DNA of 64,000 nucleotides from Dasypus novemcinctus (GCF_030445035.2 NC_080695.1:51415954-51479953), one strand, 5' to 3'. Numbered from the stretch's first letter, positions 48,201 to 62,713 are shown. Notes: generated from the sequence alone by a model not told the origin. Numbers and translations: made by a program.

Positions 48201-50593
48201 CATACTGGAAGTCCATAATATAGTTTGCCCTGAGTGGGCCTGGACAGCTTGTGAAATAGACAAACACCTGCACATTCACCCCTGGGCTTAAGAAAGCCTC
48301 AGGGGCTTTCAGAGACTAGAGGATTGGGGAGTGGCCAGGTGAGTGGCTCTGACCCTGGCTCTGATCTTCACCCTGGACTGCATCTGTCCCCACCCACTCC
48401 CCACCCTGGCTGGCTCCTGGGAATGGCATCTCCCCTCATTTATTTTGTGTGGAGCTCAAAGAGTAACTTCTCCTTACCCTGAGCTTCTGTGCAAGCTGTT
48501 TGATTCTGTGAGTCTGCCACAGGGAAGAAAATGTCTTTGTGGGAATTTGTGAAACAGCAGGTGGTGACAGTTGTCAGGCACTACTGTACTGGTTGGTAAA
48601 CTACCATGGCCTTGAGTCCCCCAAGCACCAGCCTAGACTCCCTGCCCCTTTTTTGGGACCCCAGGACCTCCCTATGATCTGTCACCTAAAAGGTTCATGC
48701 TTCATGGCAGGGGCCTCAGGACCCCGACCAGGACTGGTTTTCTTTGTCTTGACCAAGCTGCCTGCCTAGCTCCTTGTGTGCCTCTGCCCACTCTCAGCCT
48801 TGTCCTGACTACCTCAAAACTAAATCTGTAGCTGTGGGACTACAGAGAAAATCCATCCACAATTCAGAAAAACAAAGGAAAGAAGGTACTCTCAGGCCCT
48901 AAAATTTCTTAATCTCACACTGGTCCCTGATCTTCTCCTTCCTGCTCCCCCTCACTCAGGCCTTTAGGTTCCCCTTGGGCTGAGAGGCCCCTGACCAGGC
49001 AGTTCCTTCCCTGCCTCTTCCTCTCCTCCAGCCTCCAGAACCCCAGGAGGCCACATCACTGCTGAGGAAATCCCTCCACACTGGGGTACTCTTGGCAGCA
49101 GCCTCAGTCAATCCCTCACCACAGGTGTGACCCCCAATCCAGTCTTCCTGGGGTTTCTGCTCACCCACCCCCAGCCTCACAGAGCAGGCTGGCCTGTGCT
49201 TCAGTGGAATTTGTTCTGTCTCTCCCCAAACAGGGTGGTAATGATGAATTCATCCTTGCCTGTTGCACAAATCTGGGGCAAGTTTTGTTTTGACAACACC
49301 CAGTGTGTCTAGGGTCTTTGTCTATTCTGATAGGCTAGGATGAAATATGCTGATTACCACCCCAATACAAGAAAGTTTACACACACACTCACATAGGACC
49401 ATGGGGAACGGACAGAGAAAGGAGCCAGCCTTGCCAAGAATTCATTTTAAAGAAACCTCTGTCCTCTCAAGAAAGCATTGCACTGTTGCTATCTTAATTT
49501 TCAAGCTACTGTAAACCTTTTCTTTCATTTGACCCATGAACCCTGTGAAAAATATTTGGATAGACCTTCACTTTGACACATTGCTTTTTTTAAAAGCTGT
49601 TTCCAGAGAGCCCACTTATTCCTAGCAAATACCAAAGTCTACATTTTCTTTCCCATCTTACTTGTGAAGAAATGTGAGGCCCAGGGAATGAAAGAGACAC
49701 ATCAGAGTCTCAGCAGAGAGAAGAGGAGCTGCCTTGGGAACGTGGGCTTCTAAGCCACAAGCTCCATTTTCCTTTTCCACCGTAGAAATAGACAAGTGTG
49801 GCTCACAGGCAAGTGTGGCTAAAAGAACCCAAATTTAATGTAGATGATTTCTGTTTTTACCATGCCTTCTTCTATCCTATGTTTGAAAAAGCAAAGCCAT
49901 TTCAGGTCATTGTGAGGCCAGGAAGAATGAAAGAACCTAGTGGCCACATCAGGAAGTCACAGTTGCCAGGAAATAACAGGTGGGGGCATCAGGGAGCTAA
50001 TTGGAACCAGGAGCCCCACCAAGGTTGCCCTTTGGCCTACAGGTTAAAAAACAAGATGGCGTGGCCCTAGTGCTCACTCTGCTGGCCAAAGCCTATCCAA
50101 ACTTTAACTGCTCATGTCTAGGAGGCACCAAGGCCTCCTGGGGGTGATGGGTGGTTGTTTGCAGAAGGGCCCCAGAAAGACCCTGTGTCCCCAAGAAGGG
50201 GAGGGAAGGTAACTTAGGAAAGGAGTTTTCCATGGTCGGTGGAAGAAAGAGCAGTTGCATGTGTGCTGGAGGTGGATTCAGTGGTCTATGTGGGTGGGGG
50301 TCAGTCCCCAATGCCCCCAGATGTTTCAAGGGTTGTGGGAAAAACAATGACCACTTCCACTATACAAACAATGAAATGTAACATTTTTAAGCACCTAAAG
50401 GAAGGGCGTGGCTAATAAACATGGCTTGCAAGCTGAACAGATGAAGGAGCCAAGAAGTAAGGTGAGAAAGTCAGTTAAGAGAGAGAAAAGGTACAGTGAG
50501 GCAGGGAGGAGAAGGTGGGGCGTGAGAGGAGCTGAGCTGGTGTCCATGGGAGACAGAGAAAAAGAGAACAGCCAGGCACCAGTCTCCTTGTCC
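48200..50593. other. Intergenic between RA exons and arm B
   Basis: No gene recognised. The minus strand was searched for the missing REM and GEF exons of the RALGDS family without finding any. Confidence 0.5.
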
Positions 50594-50655
50594 CACTGTC
50601 ATCTGCCCTATTCTTACCCCAGGGCTACAAGAACTAGTTTGCCTGGGCCCCTGCT

Positions 50656-51652
50656 TCTTTTTTTTTTTTTTTTTTTTCCTTTTTTCTTAATTGATTTTGT
50701 AATAATATTACATTAAAAATATATATATATGAGGTCCCATTCAACCCTACCACCCCCACCCCACCTCTCCCCCCCACCAGCAACACTCCTTCCCATCATC
50801 ATGACACATCCATTGCATTTGGCAAGTACATCTTTGGGCACCTCTGCACCTCATGGTCAATGGTCCACATCATGGCCCATACTCTCCCCCATTCCATCCA
50901 GTGGGCCCTGTGAGGATTTACAATGTCCAGTGATTGCCCCTGAAACACCATCCAGGGCAGCTCCATGTCCCAAAGACGCCTCCACCTCTCATCTCTTCCT
51001 GCCTTTCCCCATACCCATCAGCCATCATGTTCACTTTTCTCAATCCAATGCCACCTTTTCTATGTGGACATTGGATTGGTTGTGTCCATTGCACCTCTAT
51101 GTCAAGAGGAGGCTCAGATTCCACATGGATGCTGGATGCAATCCTCCCACTTTCAGTTGTAATCACTCTAGGCTCCATGGTGTGGTGGTTCTCCTCCTTC
51201 AACTCCATCTTAGCTGAGTGTGGTGAGCCCAATAAGTCAGATTGTAGGTGCTGGAGTCTGTTGAGGCTCAGGACCTGGCTATCACATTGTCAGTCCAGAG
51301 ATTCAAATCCCCTAAATATATCTTAAACCCCAACACTAACTGCACCTCCAGCACATTAGCATGAAAGTCTTATGAAGAGAGATCCCATCTGAGTCAAGAT
51401 TCATCACACATAAACACCAGCTCCAAAGAGGGGCCATCTGACCTGGTAGTTAACCCCATCGGCCATGACCATAACTCCCATGGGTCTCTTTAGCCCTCGA
51501 AGGAACCGATATCTGGGGGTTGTATCTGCTTTATCTGTCTCTCAGACTCTGCTCAGTTGTGCATAAGGGCAATCCTTCTGACAGCCTCCAGACTCTTTTT
51601 TAGAGACTCGTAGCCATATAAACTCATTTCTCCTTTCCATTTCCCCCTGGGC
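50656..51652 (-). mobile_element. L1 3' UTR insertion, arm B only
   Basis: T21 run at 50658, the 'gaggtcccattcaaccc' tail and about 1 kb of 3' UTR body. Arm A homology resumes on both sides (33836 and 33858), proving a post-duplication insertion. Confidence 0.85.
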
Positions 51653-52899
51653 AACGTAGAATTTGACCAAGAGTGGGTGCCCAGGGACTTTTGAACCCAT
51701 GCTCATAGGTGAATGGGTTTTCCAAGTGATCTTATCTGTGCATCTCCCTAAAACCATTGCTGACAATAAGACAAAGGTGGCTTCTGAGGATCAGGAGTTG
51801 TGATTCAAGGGGTGCCTGCATCCTGGAGGTTCCCAAGGTCTCTGCAACATCCCTAGTGTCATGTCTGATCCTGGACACAGGAGGAGTCAGCTTGGGACAC
51901 AGAAGAACAGGTACTCCTGGCTCTCCACCTCCTGAGATTTGATCGGTTCCTTGAAATGTCATCACACTTGTCCTCATCCACTATGTCTGCCCTTGTCTGG
52001 AACCCTGGATAAAAGAGAAGTCGATAGCACTGAGATGAGCTTCCTTCTTAGTATTTATTTTGCTTAATAAGACCTCACACTTCCAGACTGAATGTCAGTG
52101 CTGAAGGATCTCCTTGTCCTCCATTCATCAGGCATAAGGAATGTCCTCTGGCACATTCAGTGGGACAAAGCTCATTTGTCACCTCTTCTAGGGAAATTTC
52201 CCTGGCATTCCACAGGCAGCATGAACAGTTTCCTCCTCCAAGTTCCCATAGAACATTTCAGGTCCATTTATTAGAATACTCATGCCCTTGAATCATGGAC
52301 AGTTGTTTTCCTCTTGTTGTTCCTTCCTGTGGACTTCCAAGAGGTTGTCATGCTTTATCCATTCAAACCCCTCCTAGCTCTGGTGTACACAAGGCACCTG
52401 CTGGGCACTGGGATTCAGTGCTGAGTGGGACTGGATCCTGTCCTTGGGGAGCTCAGAAGCCATTGGGGAGGGATGTTTAGATTCCCTGCAGCAAGAACAC
52501 CGAGTGAGGCCTCTGCTGATGGCAGGACCGGGTCCTGGGAGCCATCCTGCATCCATGCAGAGGAGCCTACATGGAGCTGGAGCTTGGTCAGCCCTGGCTG
52601 AGGGCAAATGTGGAGGCTTGGTGGCAGTGGTAGCCTTAGATCTTGTTTAGGTTAACTCAATCCAAGACAGTGGTAGGGAAGGGACTACAAAGAGTACTCC
52701 TGACCTCAGGTCTATTGGCCACTCCAGCATGATTGTTACCAGTAAGTGAAGTTATAGCTAAGCAATTCATCCATCATTTGCCTCATTTCTCTAGTCCTGC
52801 CAGGGGCCCACCATGTTACAGCCCAGAATTGGGAAAAAAATTGGAGAGGGTTCTTTCTCCATGGAGCTGACAGCTTAGAGATGGGCAGGCAGACCCTGC

Positions 52900-53225
52900 A
52901 CAAGTCATCACAAAATATCATAATATAGATACCAATCACTGATACTTACTGGGAGTTTAGGATATGTCAGGCACTAACTTTAAAGTGCTTGAACTTCATC
53001 ATCAAAACAATTTGGAAGCCAGAGTGTACTGCCCTCTTTTAATATAAATAAGGAAGCTGAAGTACAGAGAGGTAAAGGAACTTGATCAAGTTCTCATCAC
53101 TGAGAAGTGGTACACTGAGGGTATGAACACTCTGAGCCCCAGTTTTCTAACTTTATAAAGGCAGGATTGCAATGGTTAACAACAGGATTGGTTTAGCATC
53201 AGTGCTCTATAGTGATGCTGGAATT
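52900..53225 (-). mobile_element. MIR-type relic (arm B copy)
   Basis: Reverse complement partner of 32260-32590. Confidence 0.65.
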
Positions 53226-53329
53226 TCAATGCTCTGCGATGGCTGAAGTGGGCAGAGTCTTACCTCTGCCCTCTTCTTGGCATCCTGGGCCCTTTCATGT
53301 TCTGCTCAAGGGATTTTAAATAGTCAGAC

Positions 53330-53432
53330 ATTGAGTGAGTATAACTCAGTGGGTGACCACCTGTTCCCCATGAAGAATTCCTGGGTTTAATCCCAGGAAC
53401 CTGACAAAAATAAAAATAAAAAAAAGCATTTG
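53330..53432 (+). mobile_element. Short tRNA-derived SINE (arm B copy)
   Basis: 'taactcagtgggtgaccacc' followed by 'tgggtttaatcccagga' and an A-rich tail. Partner of 32056-32155. Confidence 0.75.
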
Positions 53433-55209
53433 GTAAGCTTTGGGCTCTAAATAAAAGGGAAATCCTAGGCCTCAGGGCATGGCATCTGGGTCCTCCTGAC
53501 CACCCTAAGGCCCTGTACCCCTGCACCAGATCGCTCTCACCCCTCAATCCTCTCCTGTGCCTCCCTGTTCCCATGACTGTGCTCCTGTGTTTCCCCACCT
53601 GGAATCTGTTCCTACCCCTGCCACCCTCCTTCTGGAGGCCACTATCCTGCTGAGCCCACCTTATCCCCGGGACCCTGTGCTGCTTCTTCATGCTAACACC
53701 CAGCCCAGTCTGACCATTGGCCATGGTAAGAGATGTCTCAGTTCATGCCTTCTTGTCCTCCTAAGTTGGTGGCCAGGATCACTGAGTACTCCTCTCCCAC
53801 CAGCCCTGAGACTCTGAAAGAAACAATAAGGAGGACCTTGTCAACGGAAGGCCACACTTGCTTTCAGGGGAAAATCTGGCCTTTCAATTAACATCTCAGG
53901 TATTACAATTTTCCAACCTTCCTCAGTGACAGAAAGCTCTATGTGGTAGCCAGATTAAGTGCTTCTTAACATTTCGGTCCCCAAGGCTGCCTTCATACCA
54001 TGGAGAGTACAGGACATTTCTTGTGTTTATTTTCTTTTCCCCAAGGCTGTGAAATCGTCCTGACACTCCACCAGGTAAGCTGTTTCCTGAGGGACTGGTG
54101 CTGCCTGTCACCTGAACCTCCAGTGCTCCTTCCCCCACATGGCAGGGAAAGCTGCTCTTGAGCCTGGTCCTTCTCTTAGGGCAGACAGCCTGGCCTGGTC
54201 AAGGGGCCATTCTTATGGGTCAGAGTCAGGTCTCCAGGCTCATCAGCAAATCCCAGGAAGATTTGGCCCTGTGACCCTCTGTGGATGTGCTGGGCTCGAT
54301 GAGTCTGGGTTGTTGATTAGGCTCTGCAGCAAAAACCACCTCATCCTGGGCCTCGCTGAGACACGGGGTCCCAGGATGTTTCAGCACAGAGAGACCAGGG
54401 TAACTCAGTGAGCCTCTGCCCAATCAAAGAGGCTGTGGGCAGAGCTACCCGGAAAGACTTTGGTGTGGCAAGAAGACCTGGACAGGGTTGTCTGTGGACA
54501 TGAAGTGGTCTGGAGGGATGTGAGATTGTCCCACAGAGCTGGGCATCTGCAGTGTTCCAGGACAGTGAAGACAGCCCAGATTATTGGTGTGCCCACACTG
54601 ACAACAGGCTACTGGGTGGGCTTCCAGAGAAGACGGTGCCTACCCATGCAGTGTGGGCTGGGAATGGACATTTTGGAGCTCCAAGGAAGCTAGACATGAT
54701 GCCCCTGAGAGCTTGTGCTGAGCTCCACTAGGAGGATGGGAGTGACCAGTTAGCAAGACAAGGACACATGGTTGGAGGCTCCCATGGCCAGCCTTCCTGG
54801 GAGCTCATTCTCCTGAACTTGTGGGGAGAAGGGCTCTCCAGCACAGGAGTGGGGGAGCAGGGGGGAAAAGATGTTGTGCTTGGGCCATCTCTGGGTTCCC
54901 AGGGAGGCCTTTAAGGGATCCATTTCTTGCTGTCCATCCCCAGTGTAGTATTTACCTGCTGATTAATTTAGGTGCCGGTATGTGATGTCCTACTCAGGTT
55001 CTTCTCTCTGTGGCCTGATATCAAGATGTGACAAAAGCTGACTAGCACAGGGTTTGTGTGATAATGGCCCACAGACAGCATGCCAAACCATGCACTGAAT
55101 CCCCAAATCCAGAGAATACGCCAGGCCAGGCTGTACCTCCCCAGGATTGCTCCGGGGTTGCTTCATCTCACATGACTGCTGTGCCAGTTGTTTCCACATG
55201 GAACCCTTG

Positions 55210-56165
55210 TCTTTACTGAAATATTTTAAACTGACTTATAAAGTGTTGCAAAGACCAAAATATCCAAAGAACCATTAAAACTCAATAATAGGAAAACAAT
55301 GACATTAGAAAAAGACCCTTCAACAAAGATTGCATAGAGATGGTAAGTGTGTAAGAAAAGATGTTCAACATCATGTGTCACTAAGGGAATGCAGATTAAA
55401 CAATTCCATTAAACTATACTCCAGTCAATGGGCTGAAATACAGAACTCTGGCAACAAACACTGGTGAAGACGTGGTGCAAAAGGAGCACTCATTCATTGC
55501 TGATGGGGCTGCAAAATACTTCAGTCACTTTGGAACCCAGTTTGGCATTTTCTTACAAAGCTGAATAGAGGCTTACCATAGGACACAGCATTCATACTCG
55601 TTATAATTTCCTCAAAGATTTGAAAATCATATCCATGCTAAAACCTGCACAGGAATGTTTACAGTGGTATTATTAATAACTGCTAAAAATTGGTAGTGAC
55701 CAAGATGCCCAATAATACTTAATAGATAAACAAAATGCACAGCCCTACAATGGGGTATATTTCTGCATTAAAAAGAAATGTGTTGTGAAGCCACAAAAAT
55801 CATAGAGGAACCTTCAAGGCCTGTTGCTAAATGAAAGTAGTCAGTCTGCAAAGGGTCAAAGCTCTGCATTTCCAACTACATGACCCTGTGGAAAAAGCAG
55901 AACTATAGCGACAGTAAAGAGATCAGTGGTTCCTGTGGTTTTGGGGGGCTGGGTGGGTGGATGACTGGGGGGAGCACGGTGCATTATTAGGGTAGTGCAA
56001 TTAATCTGTAAGCTCATGGATTGCTGGATACATGGCATGATGCATTTGTCAAAACCCGTGTAACTGTTCACACAAAAAGTGAACCCTCATGTGAACTATG
56101 GGCTTTGGTTACAAAAATTTTATCAATATTGGTTCATTTCCTGCAAGTTAATATTAAGAGAAACT
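55210..56165 (+). mobile_element. L1 3' region (arm B copy)
   Basis: Plus-sense partner of 29150-30200, with 'gaacattaaaactcaa' and 'actttggaacccagtttgg' text and no internal short L1 insertion. Confidence 0.8.
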
Positions 56166-56241
56166 GCATGTGTAGGGGTGGTATAGAGGAACTCTGCTTT
56201 CTTGGTATTTTTCCTGTAAAGCTGAAAAATCTATTATGTTT

Positions 56242-57391
56242 AAAAGAAGATGTAGATGTAGGCACTCTCGGTTCCCTGGTGACTGACCATCTTTACTCCC
56301 TGTTAGCTGACCTGGGTTAAGTCCAATGAACCAGAGAGTAGTAGTTCCAACTCTGCTGAGGCTCAGGACTCAGCTGCAACATGGACAGTCCAGAGATTCA
56401 AGTCTCCTGAGTATACATCAACCCTAGCACCAACCACCGGTTCAGTAAAAGTGAAAGAAGAGGCATGTGTAGTAAGGTCACATCTTAGTCCAACTCCAAT
56501 CACACTCAGAAATACAAATTCCAAAGTAGGGTTCACTGACATGGCACTGAACTCCAGAGCCATGTGCCATGCCCTGTGGGTCTCTGAAGCCCTCAGGAGA
56601 ACCAGTACCTGGGATTGTACTTACTTTGGCTGTCTCTGGGTTCTCACTGAGGCGTGAGTAACCCCGACCCCTCTGATGACTTCCCAACTCTTTTTTGGAA
56701 ACTTTTAGTAATACCAACTCTTTCGTCTTTGCCATTTTCCACTTTTAATTCAAGGTCAAAAAGAAGTTGTTGTTTTTTCTTTATTTTTTTTTTAATATTA
56801 CATTTAAAAAATATAAGAGGTCCCCATATACCCTCATCCCCATCACATCACCCCACTCCTCCCACATAAACAACCTCTTTCATTATTGTGGCACATTCAT
56901 TGCATTTAATGAATACATTTTGGACACTGATGCACCACATGGATAATGGTTTACACTGTAGTTTATACTCTCCCCCAGGCCACACAGTGGGCCATGGCGG
57001 GACATACAATGTCCAGCAACTGTCCCTTTAGTACCACCCCGCAAAACTCCAAGCCCTGAAAATGTCCCCACATATTTCTTCTTCCCTCTCCCTACCCTCA
57101 GCAGCTACCATGAACACTTTCTCCACATCAGTGCTACAATTTCTTCCATTACTAATCACACTAGTTCCATAGTACAATATCAATAAGTCCACTCTAGTCC
57201 ATACTCTATTCCTCCATCCTGTGGAACCTGGGATGGTTATGTCCACTCCATACCTGTATCGAGAGGAGGCTTAGATTCCACATGGATGATGCATGTAATT
57301 CTCCTGCTTGCAGTTGTAGGCACACTTGGCTCCATATTAACTTCAAAAAAGATATTAAGGAAATAAAATAAAATTAAAAAAAAAAAAGAAG
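56242..57391 (-). mobile_element. Two adjacent L1 3' UTR blocks separated by target-like repeats, arm B only
   Basis: AAAAGAAG occurs at 56242-56249, 56759-56766 and 57384-57391. The block 56250-56757 matches the upstream part of the L1 3' UTR seen at 51.23-51.65 kb. The block 56767-57383 matches the terminal part with the gaggtcccc tail and poly-T at about 56773. Arm A has no insertion here (29.07 kb). Confidence 0.7.
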
Positions 57392-59189
57392 TGGTAGAAA
57401 GTTCCCTAGAGATATATTCCTTCCTAACTATTTTATGGGGAATAGGACCTCAGTGCCTGGGAGCCACTGTAGCTTGGAGCATGTTCAGGCCCTGGCTGTG
57501 GATAACAGGCTGTACCATGCTGTCCATGAGCACCAAGGCAAGGAGGCTCTGCAGCATGAGGATGAGGAGGGAGCCTGTGGGCATTGGGAGCCAGTGTTCC
57601 CTAAGGCCCTTAGTGATCCAGCCCTGCATGTCCCTCACTACACACCACCTTCTAACCTCCCCCCACACCACACAAAGGACCTGCAGTCTTCTACCTGGCT
57701 CATTTGCTCAGGCCATTTCTCCCCCATAGTGTGACTTTCCTTCCTTTCTGCTGACCTCCTCCTCACCCTCCCTGGTCCAGTTTAAATGTCAACACTGTAA
57801 ATCACTCACACGTACCCTGGGCATGGAGAGTCACTTGCAACTCTGAGACAGTGCTGCTCCTAGCATGTCCAGCCCCATGTTTCAGGAAAGAAGTAATGAT
57901 TCCCTATTTTGGTTGGGATTCTCCCTCCAACCTGGATGTCCCTGGACAGAGGGCTGCACCTCACTCACCTCTCCTCCCTTCCTCCCCAATGGCATGTCAA
58001 TTACTTGAAAACCAACTTTCTCTAATCCTTGATGGTGAGTAGAATGCTCCACTAACTGTTCAGTCAAGAAATATTCCTCAGACCATCTCTGTGCCAGATG
58101 TGGGGCCAAGTGCTGAGAGCACAGAGCTAAACATGAATGTGAAGAAGGATGGTCCAGGACAGTTGAGCATATATGTATCCGTAGACCAGGAGAGAAAATG
58201 GTCACAGAGAGACTCACAACATAGAGAAAAAAAGCAAGTGCACCTGCTCCATGAGTCTCAGACTCGAATCTCCAGTATTCTCTGGCTCAGGTTGGGGATG
58301 TAATAGAGTGATTGTTGATGAAGTGGGAGGAAGGAGGAATGTGGAAATCTCATATGTCTGGAGGATAGCATGTGTAATGGGTGGGTACGGATCACGAGGA
58401 TACTGAAGGACATTCTACAGCTCATGGACAGGAATGTCCATGGGCTCCTGAGGGAAAAATGGACAGTGTTGAGAAGAAGCATCCAGATCAGACTTCTGCC
58501 TCCCCCATTGGACTCTTGACAGTTGACAAAAATGATTTTTTTCTAATTCCCCAACTTCTTGGAAGAGTTAAACCATGAGCAGCCTGCTGTGAAGCAGTCA
58601 GAATGCTGGTCAAACCCTCTGAAGCCAAAAGTGTAATCCCATTAAAGGAACCACTGTGCATCTTGGAAAAGTCCCTCCTTCCCACCATGGGCCTCAGCCT
58701 CCCCTTCTGTGCATAGCTGCCTGTGGTGGTTCAGCTCATGTGAGGACTTGGCTAGCTTATGCTGTGCTGTTGTGCAGTCAAGCAAGCACTGGCCTGTTTG
58801 TTAGAGTATTTTGAAGATTGAAGCTATCAGTTAATTGCATCTAGGGGTGATTACATTTACAATTAACAGAGGAGATTGCCTTCAACCATGAGAGGAGTCT
58901 CATTGAATCAAGTGAACACAGGGGAAGGAGCAGGTGAACTGCAGATTTGCAGGTCTCTGGTTTAACTACAATTTTGGAAATGTTCTTTTGGCAAATATGA
59001 AGGGGAGGATTACTGGTATAGGGTGTTGGATGTGGGGGGTATAAAAGATATGGTGCACCTGCAGGGGGGCGTCTGTGGAATATGTAAATGTTCATCTTGT
59101 CATATTGTGTTACATCAGTGGGCAGTGCCTCACGCAATAAACAGGAAAATATTGAACTCCCATCCTGAGAGTCATGAAATGTTCTTTTA

Positions 59190-59870
59190 ATCATCAAATG
59201 GAGATGCTGAAATTTCCAACTGCAACGTGAGTCTGGCTAACTTTACATTTAGTTCTAGCAATGTTTGCTTCATGTATTTTGAAACATTGTTATTTGGTAT
59301 GTAACTATTTAGGATTATGTCCTCTTGATGATATAACCACTTTTTCACTATAAAATGGTCTTCTTTACTCCTAGTAAATCTTCTTATTCTGAAACTTATT
59401 TCATATGATATTTTTAAAAATATATTTTTTATTTTTTAAAAGATACTTAGATTTTATAAACCTTACATTAAAAATTAAGGGGATTCCTATATGTGCTGCT
59501 AACCACAACTCCCTCAACTGATATTAATTTTCAGATTAATATTCCAAAGTATATATATATATATATATACATTTCTATTCTTTGGCTTTTACTCTAGCCA
59601 CATCTTTTTACTTAAAGTGGGTTTCTTATAGATAACATATAATAAAAGGGACTTGCTTTTTTATCTAACCTGATCATCTCTGCCTTTTAGTTGGTGTCTT
59701 TAGAATTTAGATCATCTGGCTGTTTTCTATTTGTACTTTTAGGTTTTCATTACTTTTGTCCTCTTTTGATGACTTTTTGGGGAATTGAGTATTTTTCCAA
59801 TATTGCATCTCCTCTCCTTCATTGACTTGTTAGATATATCATTTGATTTTTTAATTATAACTCTAGGGCT
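59190..59870 (-). mobile_element. L1 ORF2 fragment (arm B copy, truncated)
   Basis: Partner of 20300-20998; the continuation seen in arm A is deleted here. Contains a (TA)n run at about 59550-59568. Confidence 0.7.
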
Positions 59871-60769
59871 TATAATATACATCTTTAACTTATCACAGTC
59901 TATTCGAGTAATATTAACTCACTTTATAACTGGTATAAAGTATCAACTATTGAACCCTTACAAGAATATATTTCCATTTCTCCCCTCCTGGTCTGTGTTC
60001 TACTGTCACCAAATGTTTTAAACCTCACTAGGTGGGTCAACAATGGCCTTACATCTAGAGCTATTTTGGCTCCTCTACTGAGGCCCTCTCCTTGATGTTG
60101 TGTGTGTAAAGAGGCCTTTGTGTGGGCTGCTCTGAGCTGTGTGGTTCCACATGAGCTGTGTGGACTGCTCTGCCTGTTCCTTTGGGTGGTTTGTTCCCCA
60201 TCCATGGTTGTTTCCTCTCATGCATGTACTTATCAAACACTCAAGGGGGACTCCTTCATATCTCTGGAGCTTTCACTCTGTCCAGCTCTCTCCTCAATGG
60301 CACACTATCCTGTGAATTCTAATCACCTTGGCTCCCCAAAATTTTGAATTCTGCTCATCTCAGGGAGAGCACCAGGCTCTATTTGGTTCCCCTCTCCCAG
60401 TGCTATGGCCTAGAAAATCTCTCTAGGGCTCATCTTGTTTGTCTATCTTCTTTCACTGTCCTGTGCTGACTATTATCCAATGTAGGAAAACTGCTGTTCC
60501 ATAACTTGTGTCCATTTGTAGTTGTTTAAGGCAACTGGACCCTGTGACTGTATTATGGCTGATAGAATCTTCCACATCCCTAACTTGTATAGGAAAAGCA
60601 AAACTATGCCAACAGCAATAGAACTGTATTTGTTTCTAAGTTTAAAATGAAAAGGAATAAAATTCCTAGATCCACCTCCATGGCTGAATCCATTTTTAGT
60701 TTACTTAGATAAAGATATTAAAACAAAGAGGAAAGGGTTTATAATCTTATTTGTTTAAAGGGGTCAAAA

Positions 60770-60930
60770 CTTTTGAAATAATCCAGTTCATCTCCCTCAT
60801 TTTGAATATGAGGAATCAAATCTTAGAGAAGTTAAGGAATTGTCAAAGGTCACCTTAATTCTGGGCCTCACAGGGAGTAGAACACAAGTCCCCCAACAAA
60901 CAAGCCATTAAACCATGTTACTTCTGTCGT
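60770..60930 (-). mobile_element. MIR relic (arm B copy)
   Basis: Partner of 19255-19410. Confidence 0.65.
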
Positions 60931-62692
60931 GCCCAGAAATATTATTATAATTACCATTTTCTTTAGCACTTTAAAATATTACTTAAACATCCTGACAACC
61001 CTAGTAGCATCAGGGTATGTAGAGCTATTACCACCTCTTTTCAGTTAAATAACCTGATTAATGACTTGTCTAAGACAGCAGTGCTCAAATTTTAGGCTCT
61101 GAAGCTCCTTTAGGGAATCTGCTAGGTCAAAACAATTTTTAGAAGAGTAAGTTATCATTTGACTTTTTTCTTTTTTTATCATGTTGACATTGGCACTAAT
61201 AGTGTAAAAGCAAAGATGGGTGAAACCCCTTGCATCTCAGCATTAATCAAGCCAATTACAACTAGGAAGTCTCTTTGGTCTTGCCCAGTGTTAACTTCCT
61301 ACATCTCTGTGGTTTAAGATAGATTGCACATGGTCAGTATAGTAATTTGTTTTTTCAAGGAATTGTTTTCTTTGGCACCTGAAGTTCCGATTTTATGTAC
61401 TACAATGGAACCGACCACTGTGGCGTTAAGCCTATTTTCTGCATGTACTTGTGGATTGTGGTAATTAGGTAAATGACTGCTACTGGGAAATGAAGTAACT
61501 CTTTGCTTCCTCCAAGGGAAATTACATGCTTTGTATTAAGGAAAAGTATGTTTTTCAAAGCTACAGTGGTGGGAGTAGGGGAAGGGATTGGGCAGAGGCA
61601 GATTTGGGATGCTACTGGATGCTGATTCAGAGGTATTCTAAACTAATGGCAAGTCAGGCTCCTTGAGTGTTTGGGAGAGACGAGATGATCAACTCAGCCT
61701 GGTCTGAGCAGACAAATTTGGAGACTCATGTCAACAGTAGCTTCGACTCTGACAAGGAATTTATATTTATATCATTTGGGGGATGGGCAGGCAAGCCCCA
61801 AGATCCTGAGCTGAGGCAAGATGGTCCAAACATACCTGACAGAAGTATTAGTTCAGAGGAAGCTGTTAGAAACTGTCTCCTGAAGGAGACAAAATGAATT
61901 CTAAGTTGATACACCATCACTGATTGACCTATAATCATTTATTGACATTTACTGAATGATTAAAATTTTATGTCAATAAGGGATTTCCTGCTTTAAAAAA
62001 ATTGGTCTTGAGATTTTGGTTATACTTGGGACCCAGAAGCCAGGTCACTTGGTCCCAAATCCTAGCTCAGCCATTAGCTGCAGGACCTGTGGATACACCA
62101 CTCTGTGCCCTAGTTTCCCTTATCCATGAAATGCGAACTGTAATATTACCCACATCTCAGAGCTGCTGGGGGCCGAGATGAACTAGCTGATTAAGAGATT
62201 TCCAGTCCTAGACACAGGACCAGGTGTCACCAGGATTGTAATGTGGATGACTCATTAGACAGGAAGGGCAAAGGAGACATGGAGAGACTGTGTTTCTGAA
62301 GCCACAGCCCCGGAAGAGAGCCCGACTCCAGCACACACTGCAGTGATGCAAGAATGGCAAGCGCTGGCAGGCCTCCTCTCCTGCCCCCTGGGCATGTCAG
62401 GCCCACTTGGCTGAAGTCATCCAGCTCTATGTGGACCCACATAATGACTGTTTCTTCCAGCTTCTGTCCCTGCTTCTTCCACACCATAGTGCACCCCCTG
62501 GTTTTGGATGCAGGTTACCTTCAGGAGCTGAAATTGGAGTTGCATCTGCTTTTGAGCCCTTTCAAACACGCACTCAGCCACCTGCTGGTCCACCCCTCTT
62601 ATGATGGCATTGTTCATTCTCTCACAGGCTTTTGTGCAAGTGATCTGAGCTGCCTCTGCAAAAATGATAGCCACAGTCACACTACAGCAAAG

Positions 62693-62698
62693 ACCTAG
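62693..62698. repeat. Target-site duplication ACCTAG, left copy
   Basis: Identical to 63326-63331. Arm A has a single related site (CTAAGT on its strand, near 17452). Confidence 0.92.
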
Positions 62699-62713
62699 TG
62701 TGGGAGGAAGGGC

